Shown here: positions 1 through 4,843 of the stretch, piece after piece | Layout of the letters: each line of letters opens with the position of its first letter | Position numbering within the stretch: the stretch's first letter is position 1 | Assembly: GCA_021162905.1 (NCBI GenBank) | Contig: JAGGXT010000158.1 | Span: forward strand, 1-5,953 | Origin: Candidatus Odinarchaeota archaeon | Lineage (GTDB): Archaea > Asgardarchaeota > JAGGXT01 | Direction: 5' to 3' | Length of the DNA stretch: 5,953 nt | Translations under genes and position numbers: made by a program | The notes under the pieces: generated by a model | The model's input: the letters and a program-made list of their open reading frames with translations, nothing else | Database searches by the model: none | What the model was told of the DNA's origin: nothing

Positions 1-53
1 ATAGTAGATAGTGCATACGACCTTTTTCTCCTTCTTTAACAAAAAGATGTTCT

Positions 54-58
54 GAGGG
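54..58 (+). promoter_or_regulatory. Ribosome binding site of the antiporter gene
   Basis: GAGGG lies seven bases before the ATG at 66, a good Shine-Dalgarno match and spacing that support this start. The promoter is not visible; it may lie before the window, or the gene may be read through from an upstream gene. Confidence 0.6.
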
Positions 59-65
59 AAGAGCT

Positions 66-1172
66 ATGGAGCAAGAAAGTATTTTAGTGGCAGCACTCAT
101 ACTTATTGCAGGATTTATTTCAATAGAGATCGGGATATCCACTGCTATATTGGAGATAATGGCAGGGGTTATCAGCGCGAATTTCTTAGGTCTTCACAGT
201 ATTTATTGGATAGATTATTTGGCCGATTTTGGACTTCTTGGACTTATGTTTTTTGCTGGTTTTGAAACAGATCCGAAATTATTGAAGAAGAACTTATACA
301 AAAATTTGACTTTAGGCATTACATCGTATATAGTTCCGTTTGTTATAGTCTTTACTATTGCAATTGCAATTTTCAATTTAGGAACAGAGGCTGCAATTTT
401 ATTGGGGATATCTCTATCGACAACGTCACTAGCTTTGGTTTATGCCGTACTTAGAGAAAGAAATATGTCATCTACCGCGACTGGACAAATAATATTAGGA
501 GGAGCTATGATAGCTGATGTATTAAGTATGCTTTCTCTTACGCTTTTAGTTGGCGATTATGGAATTTATACAGTGATATACACGATACTTCTTTTTGCAT
601 TTCTTTATCTATCCCCAAAAATAGGGAGATTTATATTTCAGAGGTATAAAGGGCATACTGCTGAAATAGAGATAAAGTTCATACTACTTCTTTTATTAAC
701 AATGCCTTTTTTTTCAGAAAGAGTTGGTATAAGTGAAGCGGTATTTGCATTTTTACTTGGAATCCTATTCTCTGAGATGATAGAGGAAGACGAGTTAGTT
801 GAAGAAAAGCTTAAAGGATTAGTTTTTGGATTCTTAGCTCCTGCATTTTTCTTTAAAGCTGGGTTGTTGATGAATTTGACTCATTTAACAAACATCAATG
901 TATTGTATCTTGTTACATTATTTGGTACTGTAGCATTTCTGGGAAAATACCTAGGAGTCTATATAGTATCTAAAAAAATAATAGAGGAAAAAACAGTAAG
1001 TGCTGTAGGACTCTTTTTCAACTTCAGATTAACATTTGGAATTGTTGCAGCCCTATTTGGGCTTGAAAATGGATATATCACAGCAGAAATGTATGCGGCA
1101 GTTTTAACAATAATCTTATTAACGTCGGCTATATCATCAATTGCACTTAAAGCGATTCCACATGAGTTGTAG
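66..1172 (+). CDS. Kef/CPA-type cation:proton antiporter, membrane domain only
   Basis: An integral membrane protein of 368 residues with about 12-13 hydrophobic segments from residue 5 to 362, expected to exchange Na+ or K+ for H+ across the cytoplasmic membrane. Family marks are FFAGFETD (62-69), the Ser/Thr-rich helix break SLSTTSLALVYAVLRE (116-131) followed by a helix carrying a lone Asp (D151, in MIADVLSML), the PAFFFKAGLL segment (259-268), a Lys in the FLGKYLG helix (K294) and an Arg at 321. D151 is the likely ion-binding residue. Many CPA2 exchangers have two Asp here and CPA1 has Asn-Asp; this one has Ala-Asp. There is no C-terminal TrkA-N/RCK domain, so it is the short form without nucleotide gating. 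The ATG is supported by GAGGG seven bases upstream. It ends 16 bases before a convergent gene. The superfamily is confident; the ion carried cannot be told from sequence. Confidence 0.88.
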   Translation: MEQESILVAALILIAGFISIEIGISTAILEIMAGVISANFLGLHSIYWIDYLADFGLLGLMFFAGFETDPKLLKKNLYKNLTLGITSYIVPFVIVFTIAIAIFNLGTEAAILLGISLSTTSLALVYAVLRERNMSSTATGQIILGGAMIADVLSMLSLTLLVGDYGIYTVIYTILLFAFLYLSPKIGRFIFQRYKGHTAEIEIKFILLLLLTMPFFSERVGISEAVFAFLLGILFSEMIEEDELVEEKLKGLVFGFLAPAFFFKAGLLMNLTHLTNINVLYLVTLFGTVAFLGKYLGVYIVSKKIIEEKTVSAVGLFFNFRLTFGIVAALFGLENGYITAEMYAAVLTIILLTSAISSIALKAIPHEL

Positions 1173-1180
1173 AATATATT

Positions 1181-1186
1181 AAAAAA
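1181..1186 (-). terminator. Poly-T tract after the roadblock-like gene
   Basis: On the minus strand a run of six T follows the TAA stop at 1191-1189 by only two bases, with no stem-loop. Archaeal termination needs only such a T tract, so this is the likely end of the two-gene minus-strand transcript. Confidence 0.4.
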
Positions 1187-1188
1187 GG

Positions 1189-1809
1189 TTATTTGCTATT
1201 TTTTTCTTCTTTTATGTCAAGGACTTCTCGTTTAGCAAGCAAAGGCTTAAGTTCACGTATTGCTTTATTAAGAGAATTAATAAGCTCTATTAACTTGTTT
1301 ATTCGTTCACTAATCATCTCTTCTACATTTATGAGAATTGAAATTTTATTTTCAAATTCTTTTAACTCTTGAGTACGAAGTACTTCGGAGACTTCCACAC
1401 TTTTAGTTTGCAATCCCTCGTATTGAAACTCTTTAAATATATTAAGCTTTGAAAATAGCTCTCTAACGTCGATGTTTGTTTCCAATCCTACAAGAAAATC
1501 ATCGTAATTGAAAAAAATAAAGCGACGATTATCATCTGTAGATAATACTATTAAATACTTAGATATCTCATTTTTTAGGTTTAATTTCTCATCTTTGCTT
1601 CGCCAATATATTGCCCTTGCAAAGAAGTGTGGTATTTTCGTCAAAATCGATTGAACTATTTTGTCAGAGTTTAGTTTTTCTTTAATCCCAGTAGTAATAA
1701 CGGGTGTAAATCCGTTCTTTTCATCCTCATATTTAAAAATAATATAGAATGAGATTAGGTTGCTATGGTATAGTTTCTCAAGTAATAGTCCAATCTGCTG
1801 ATTTATCAC
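1189..1809 (-). CDS. Unrecognised protein: possible roadblock/LC7-like domain plus C-terminal coiled coil
   Basis: I do not recognise this 206-residue soluble protein by sequence. The predicted order of elements is helix (2-17), strand (19-27), strand (34-41), long helix (48-69), three strands (83-91, 95-101, 105-111) and a helix (114-122). That order matches the roadblock/LC7 fold, whose archaeal members often partner small GTPases; this is an inference from topology only. A heptad-like charged helix (about 143-192) suggests a coiled coil and oligomerisation, and the tail is Lys/Glu-rich. The start chosen is the GTG at 1809: AGGTGA (1820-1815) sits five bases before it. An in-frame GTG at 1818 is part of that AGGTGA and has no binding site of its own; using it adds three residues. 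The binding site includes the TGA stop of the upstream hydrolase gene, so translation is probably coupled. No catalytic motif is seen. Confidence 0.75.
   Translation of the reverse strand: MINQQIGLLLEKLYHSNLISFYIIFKYEDEKNGFTPVITTGIKEKLNSDKIVQSILTKIPHFFARAIYWRSKDEKLNLKNEISKYLIVLSTDDNRRFIFFNYDDFLVGLETNIDVRELFSKLNIFKEFQYEGLQTKSVEVSEVLRTQELKEFENKISILINVEEMISERINKLIELINSLNKAIRELKPLLAKREVLDIKEEKNSK
1199..1213 (+). terminator. T-rich tract after the antiporter gene, inside the convergent gene
   Basis: Seven T, then CTTCTTTT, begin 26 bases after the antiporter stop. The tract lies within the convergent gene, where the other strand encodes its Lys/Glu-rich C-terminus. It is a plausible archaeal intrinsic terminator for the antiporter transcript. 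Confidence 0.45.
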
Positions 1810-1814
1810 ACGGC

Positions 1815-1820
1815 TCACCT
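1815..1820 (-). promoter_or_regulatory. Ribosome binding site overlapping the hydrolase stop codon
   Basis: AGGTGA on the minus strand matches the archaeal 16S 3' end and contains the TGA stop of the hydrolase gene. Its five-base spacing favours the GTG at 1809 over the GTG at 1818, which is within the site. The arrangement suggests termination-reinitiation coupling. Confidence 0.55.
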
Positions 1821-2456
1821 AGGTGGTTTTAGGACTACTATCTTCCCTTCCGGTAGAGGCTTTATTACCTCATAAATATTGCTATCTACTTTTTCGATAT
1901 CTGAAAAGTGCTTGAGGAAGCTATCAACACCAGATATTGGCAGGCGTGAACCAGGAACCTTATAATGCATAGGAATTGTAACCTTGGGAGTTACTTTTTT
2001 TACCAAAGTTGCTGCTTCACTACCACCCAGTGTGAATGTACCGCCCACAGGGACAAGAAATATATCAACATTTTTCATCCAGTTAATTTTATCTTCATCA
2101 GGAATTCGACCAAGATCACCAACATGCACTATTGTTGTGTCCTCGATTGTCAACTTATATATGCGAACTCTTCCTCTCTGACGCCCCATCTGTGGATCAT
2201 GATAGTCCTCAACTGTAGAAATTTTTACTCCCTTAATCTCTTTTTCAACTATCGAATCTATGACTATAGAATCTGGTTTTTTAACAACATTAACAGCATT
2301 ATGATCGAAGTGGTCGTGTGTTACTAATATTATATCCCCTTTTGCCTTTGGTGGAGGCATCCCTATAGATGATCCGTCATGAGGATCTATCACTATATTT
2401 ACATTTTTACCAACTATTTCAAAACATGCATGACCATGCCAGATGATTCTTACCAT
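1815..2456 (-). CDS. Metallo-beta-lactamase-fold metal-dependent hydrolase, UPF0173/UlaG-like
   Basis: A cytoplasmic metallohydrolase of 213 residues, close to the usual 220-230 of the UPF0173 family, which is widespread in archaea and of unknown substrate. It begins with the family signature MVRIIWHGHACF, followed by IVIDP (21-25). The metal-binding HxHxDH motif is VTHDHFDH (H47, H49, D51, H52). Further likely ligands are H86 (YHDP), D114 (HVGDLG) and H164 (IPMHY), so the binuclear metal site appears complete. UlaG-type lactonases and other phosphoester or lactone hydrolases share the fold; no specific reaction can be assigned. The start is the ATG at 2456, because GGAG (2469-2466) lies nine bases before it and the family signature starts there. 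An in-frame TTG at 2465 directly abuts the GGAG and is unlikely. It is the first gene of a two-gene unit and is divergent from the coiled-coil gene. Confidence 0.9.
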   Translation of the reverse strand: MVRIIWHGHACFEIVGKNVNIVIDPHDGSSIGMPPPKAKGDIILVTHDHFDHNAVNVVKKPDSIVIDSIVEKEIKGVKISTVEDYHDPQMGRQRGRVRIYKLTIEDTTIVHVGDLGRIPDEDKINWMKNVDIFLVPVGGTFTLGGSEAATLVKKVTPKVTIPMHYKVPGSRLPISGVDSFLKHFSDIEKVDSNIYEVIKPLPEGKIVVLKPPR

Positions 2457-2465
2457 ACGAACCAA

Positions 2466-2469
2466 CTCC
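2466..2469 (-). promoter_or_regulatory. Ribosome binding site of the hydrolase gene
   Basis: GGAG on the minus strand, nine bases before the ATG at 2456. It immediately precedes an in-frame TTG at 2465, which therefore is too close to be used. Confidence 0.55.
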
Positions 2470-2493
2470 GAATAATATTTATCATCTGGAGAG

Positions 2494-2503
2494 AATTAAA
2501 TTT
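2494..2503 (-). promoter_or_regulatory. Candidate TATA box for the hydrolase operon
   Basis: AAATTTAATT on the minus strand is centred about 42 bases before the ATG at 2456. Transcription starting about 25 bases downstream would give a short leader that still contains the GGAG site. A closer AT-rich stretch at 2484-2474 would place the start at or past the ATG and lose the binding site, so it is less likely. Confidence 0.35.
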
Positions 2504-2689
2504 TAGTATTTCGGTGGAAATGACTTTTATGCTAAATTCTACTTATCCGATAAAACTGTTCTTAAGGTATTGGATTTTGAGTTACCCAAAGGAAAATATC
2601 CCAAAAATTTTTAAAGGAAAAATTAAAAAGAGACATGAAAATAGTCAAAGGCAGCTATGGGTACCAGTTATTTTGTTTTTCACCAAACC

Positions 2690-2698
2690 CATATAATT
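2690..2698 (+). promoter_or_regulatory. Candidate TATA box for the coiled-coil gene
   Basis: CATATAATT is centred about 41 bases before the TTG start at 2735. Transcription would begin near 2718-2720, leaving a short leader that contains AGGAG. Confidence 0.4.
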
Positions 2699-2721
2699 TC
2701 TTCCATTTAATTTGAAAGAAC

Positions 2722-2726
2722 AGGAG
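2722..2726 (+). promoter_or_regulatory. Ribosome binding site of the coiled-coil gene
   Basis: AGGAG lies eight bases before the TTG at 2735. The in-frame GTG at 2726 shares its last G with this site and the GTG at 2729 is only two bases away, so the TTG is the best-spaced start. Confidence 0.55.
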
Positions 2727-2734
2727 TGGTGAGC

Positions 2735-3655
2735 TTGTCGCAGCTAGAGATCTCTTTGAACAATATGCGTGCAGAGCTTAATCAGGTGCGACGTCAATTC
2801 GTTTCTCTTCGAGATGAATTATTAAAGTTAAGGAAAGCAATGGATGAGTATAAACAAAAGCGTGACGAGTATAACATGAAAGTAAAGGAGCTAGCAGAGC
2901 AACTAAAGGAACTAAAAAAGAGCAGAGACGAAAACAATAGCAAGGTTGCATTTTATAAGGAGATAAGGCAGACTTTAAGAAAAAAAAGAAAAGAGCTTCT
3001 AGAGGAATATAGAGCCCTCAAGGAAAATGTTAGAAAACCCAAAACTAGTTCTTGGAAAATACGTCAATTAATAGACAAACTTGAATGGCGCCTTCAAACA
3101 GTTCCCATGACCATTGAGCAAGAGAATGCAATAGTCTCTAGGATTAGAGAGCTTGAAGAAAAGTTAGACGAAATAAAAGAACAAGAAGAAAAGTATAAAC
3201 GATTAAAAGAACTAAGAAAGGAAATTAGCAAGCTAACTGAGGAAATAAAGAAATATCACGAATTAGTTGTTCAGCATGCCAAACAGAGTCAAGAAATACA
3301 TCAAAAGATGATTCAACTAAGAGAAGAGATAAACAAGTACCGACAAGAAGCTGATAAATATCATGTAAACTATACAAGATTGAAAGAGGAAGTAAATTCA
3401 AAGTTGGAGGAACTTACTAAATTAGAGCAAAAAAGAAGAGAACTTTACTCTAAGATTAAGGAGATATCCATTCGAGTAGCAGCAGAAAAAGCGGCACAAA
3501 AGATAAGGAGAGAGAAGGAGCTGATCGAAGAAAAGGCAAAAATAGCAATGGACAAATTACAACGCGGAGAGCAATTGACCTTTGAAGAATTTGTTATTCT
3601 GCAGAGGTATAAAGAGCTAGAGAGTCAATTAGAGGAGACTGTGCCTAAAGCATAA
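2735..3655 (+). CDS. Long archaeal coiled-coil protein, COG1340-like
   Basis: A 306-residue, highly charged, almost wholly helical protein rich in Lys, Glu, Arg and Gln, without signal peptide or membrane segment. Two long heptad-containing arms (about 1-97 and 123-270) flank a conserved central block, KPKTSSWKIRQLI...LEWRLQT (101-122), which is the hallmark I associate with the archaeal COG1340 coiled-coil family, sometimes misannotated as phosphoserine phosphatase. The break with Pro, Ser and Trp could be a hinge that lets the arms fold back as a hairpin. The C-terminus has a short conserved-looking motif, RGEQLTFEEF (277-286). The role of the family is unknown to me; a structural or scaffolding role is inference. 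The start is TTG at 2735, set by AGGAG eight bases upstream; starting at GTG 2726 would add three residues. It probably has its own promoter, as a poly-T tract and a fresh TATA box follow it. Confidence 0.85.
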   Translation: MSQLEISLNNMRAELNQVRRQFVSLRDELLKLRKAMDEYKQKRDEYNMKVKELAEQLKELKKSRDENNSKVAFYKEIRQTLRKKRKELLEEYRALKENVRKPKTSSWKIRQLIDKLEWRLQTVPMTIEQENAIVSRIRELEEKLDEIKEQEEKYKRLKELRKEISKLTEEIKKYHELVVQHAKQSQEIHQKMIQLREEINKYRQEADKYHVNYTRLKEEVNSKLEELTKLEQKRRELYSKIKEISIRVAAEKAAQKIRREKELIEEKAKIAMDKLQRGEQLTFEEFVILQRYKELESQLEETVPKA

Positions 3656-3676
3656 TTACCGACTCAAATATTATTC

Positions 3677-3682
3677 TTTTTT
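3677..3682 (+). terminator. Poly-T tract after the coiled-coil gene
   Basis: Six T in a row begin 22 bases after the TAA stop at 3653-3655, with no stem-loop, as expected for an archaeal terminator. The tract runs directly into the TATA box of the next gene. Confidence 0.4.
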
Positions 3683-3690
3683 ATATATTT
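3680..3690 (+). promoter_or_regulatory. TATA box for the methyltransferase gene
   Basis: TTTATATATTT is a strong archaeal TATA match centred about 37 bases before the ATG at 3722. The predicted transcription start, near 3710, leaves a leader of about a dozen bases holding the weak binding site AGGA (3713-3716), five bases before the ATG. Confidence 0.55.
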
Positions 3691-3721
3691 TTGCAAATAA
3701 TGACTTTAAAGTAGGATTAAG

Positions 3722-4420
3722 ATGAGGCTTGATGAATTACTAGTTGAGTTGGGATATTTTTCATCTCGAACAAAGGCTAAACGTGCTATTCTAAGTGGAC
3801 ATATTATAGTCAATGATAAAGTAATCATGAAACCTTCTTTTAGGATGACGGGAAATGAAAAAATAGTTGTTCTTTCTTATGAACATGAAAAACCTTTGGG
3901 ATATATCAAATTGAAATTTTTGGAAGAACAATATGGATCACCTATAATAGAGCCGGGAGATATCATTCTTGACATAGGGTCAAGTGCTGGAGGATTTATA
4001 TTATATGCTTTAGAAAAACAAGCTTCTAAGGTGTTCGGTATAGAGATATCAGAGATGTTTAGACCTATGCTAGAGAGCATAGAGAAAAAATATACAGGCA
4101 GAGTAAGAATTATTTTTAACGATATTATTAAAGTTAGTTTTAATGATATAGGAGTTAAAGTAGATAAAATCCTATGTGACATAACTGCAGAACATACTTT
4201 TATATTAAAAGTAATAAAACACGTCCTACCTATACTCAAGGAAAATGGAATTATTCTATTTTCCATTAAAGTCGGAGCAACAAAGAAAAAGGAAATCCCT
4301 AATGAAATTGAGAAAATCGAATTAAAGATTTATGCAATGGGGTTAAAAGTTCTTGCAAGGCTAAAAAGTCTTCCAAGAAAGAAAGAGATTTTTTATATAT
4401 GTTCTAAGGTTCGAGAATAA
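3722..4420 (+). CDS. S4-domain FtsJ-like RNA 2'-O-methyltransferase, TlyA family
   Basis: A 232-residue protein with an N-terminal S4 RNA-binding domain (about 1-55: MRLDELLVELGYFSSRTKAK, then VNDKV and KPS) joined to a Rossmann methyltransferase domain (about 58-232). The SAM-binding motif I is ILDIGSSAGGF (82-92), followed by the acidic end of the next strand, VFGIEIS (104-110). K63, D153 (LCDIT), K183 (FSIKVG) and E222 (KKEIFYI) fit the K-D-K-E tetrad of FtsJ-type ribose 2'-O-methyltransferases. Bacterial TlyA, once called a hemolysin, methylates cytidines in rRNA and is somewhat longer (about 250-270 residues). The expected substrate is rRNA, but the exact site in this archaeon is unknown. 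The ATG has a TATA box about 37 bases upstream and a weak AGGA. It converges on the Lrp-domain gene 30 bases away. Confidence 0.85.
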   Translation: MRLDELLVELGYFSSRTKAKRAILSGHIIVNDKVIMKPSFRMTGNEKIVVLSYEHEKPLGYIKLKFLEEQYGSPIIEPGDIILDIGSSAGGFILYALEKQASKVFGIEISEMFRPMLESIEKKYTGRVRIIFNDIIKVSFNDIGVKVDKILCDITAEHTFILKVIKHVLPILKENGIILFSIKVGATKKKEIPNEIEKIELKIYAMGLKVLARLKSLPRKKEIFYICSKVRE

Positions 4421-4446
4421 AAACTAAATAATAAATAATAATTGTT
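4417..4446 (-). terminator. T-rich tract after the Lrp-domain gene
   Basis: Read on the minus strand, the 30 bases after the TAG stop at 4453-4451 are T-rich repeats of TTATTATTATTT ending in a run of five T. They lie between two convergent genes and are a plausible archaeal terminator for the minus-strand transcript. Confidence 0.35.
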
Positions 4447-4450
4447 AAGG

Positions 4451-4693
4451 CTATTCAATTGGGTTGCACAACAGAGTTTCGGTGTACTCAACACCATTTA
4501 TTTTTCTTATTGCAATAACTGCTTTCTCTATATCTTTTATAGATTCAGCTTCAATCTTAGCTATAATGTCCCAACTTCCGTAAGTTGTGTAGACCTCCTT
4601 TATTCCCTCAATATCTTTCATCTTTCTACTGATATCATATTCCAAACCAACAGAAACAACAACTAAAACAAAAGCCATTGTTTTTTCAGCCAT
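4451..4693 (-). CDS. Stand-alone Lrp/AsnC ligand-binding (RAM) domain protein
   Basis: A small cytoplasmic protein of 80 residues that is only the effector-binding, oligomer-forming alpha/beta domain of Lrp/AsnC regulators, without the helix-turn-helix. The pattern is strand (6-14), helix (18-28), IEGIKEVYTTYGSWDIIAKIE (28-48, with the typical Gly39 and Asp42 region), helix (52-65), then INGVEYTETLL (65-75). Stand-alone RAM proteins of 75-80 residues are common in archaea; members of the family bind amino acids and form dimers and octamers, and may act with full-length Lrp proteins or enzymes. The ligand here is unknown. The start is ATG 4693, because GGGTGG (4704-4699) lies five bases before it. 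An in-frame GTG at 4702 is embedded in that site, so its extra three residues are unlikely. It has its own TATA box and is divergent from the SecB-like gene. Confidence 0.9.
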   Translation of the reverse strand: MAEKTMAFVLVVVSVGLEYDISRKMKDIEGIKEVYTTYGSWDIIAKIEAESIKDIEKAVIAIRKINGVEYTETLLCNPIE

Positions 4694-4698
4694 ATCAA

Positions 4699-4704
4699 CC
4701 ACCC
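4699..4704 (-). promoter_or_regulatory. Ribosome binding site of the Lrp-domain gene
   Basis: GGGTGG on the minus strand lies five bases before the ATG at 4693. The upstream in-frame GTG at 4702-4700 is inside this site, which decides for the ATG. Confidence 0.5.
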
Positions 4705-4726
4705 ATTAGGTCAAATTGCTATTCTC

Positions 4727-4734
4727 ATTTATAT
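4727..4734 (-). promoter_or_regulatory. TATA box for the Lrp-domain gene
   Basis: ATATAAAT on the minus strand is centred about 37 bases before the ATG at 4693, the same distance as for the methyltransferase gene. Transcription would start near 4705, so the leader would be about a dozen bases and made mostly of the binding site. Confidence 0.5.
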
Positions 4735-4789
4735 GATGTTTCTATTAATAAAGATTTAGTTAAAAGGAACAAAATATTAAAACGATTAC

Positions 4790-4798
4790 TTTATAAAT
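4790..4798 (+). promoter_or_regulatory. TATA box for the SecB-like gene
   Basis: TTTATAAAT is a near-ideal archaeal TATA box centred 50 bases before the ATG at 4844. The predicted transcription start, about 4818-4822, falls on the palindrome at 4809-4825 and leaves a leader of about 22-26 bases. Confidence 0.55.
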
Positions 4799-4808
4799 AA
4801 TATATTCT

Positions 4809-4825
4809 ATTTGATGATATCAAAT
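4809..4825. repeat. 17-base palindrome at a predicted transcription start (possible operator)
   Basis: Perfect seven-base arms ATTTGAT and ATCAAAT are separated by the three bases GAT. The palindrome begins 10 bases after the TATA box and covers the predicted start point of the SecB-like gene, where a bound regulator would block polymerase. Arms of this length occur by chance in AT-rich DNA, so the position, not the sequence, is the argument. Confidence 0.35.
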
Positions 4826-4828
4826 CAC

Positions 4829-4833
4829 AGGGG
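4829..4833 (+). promoter_or_regulatory. Ribosome binding site of the SecB-like gene
   Basis: AGGGG lies ten bases before the ATG at 4844, at the upper end of normal spacing, and directly follows the palindrome. Confidence 0.4.
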
Positions 4834-4843
4834 TTAAAGCAGA

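Noticed and set aside
1..53. Tail of an upstream gene: a plus-strand frame open from the edge ends with TAA at 37-39; or a minus-strand gene starting at ATG 16-14 behind a GGAG-like site.
   Set aside because: Only 5-12 codons are visible in either case and neither has recognisable sequence, so neither can be supported.
1965..2327. Plus-strand frames opposite the hydrolase gene.
   Set aside because: The opposite strand encodes a complete, motif-bearing metallohydrolase; these are antisense shadows with Cys/Tyr-rich unlikely composition.
2457..2734. tRNA, other structured RNA, CRISPR repeats or insertion sequence ends in the divergent intergenic region.
   Set aside because: No cloverleaf arms, regular spaced repeats or terminal inverted repeats were seen; only promoters, A tracts and a doubtful small frame.
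3877..4266. Minus-strand frame of 129 codons inside the methyltransferase gene.
   Set aside because: It lies wholly opposite a gene with clear S4 and SAM-binding motifs, and has no family resemblance of its own.
4442..4666. Plus-strand frame opposite the Lrp-domain gene.
   Set aside because: Antisense to a recognisable RAM domain; composition (Tyr, Phe, Cys, Asn) is typical of a shadow frame.
4811..4826. C box of a C/D guide RNA (TTGATGA).
   Set aside because: The first base is not a purine and no D box (CTGA) is found at suitable distance.
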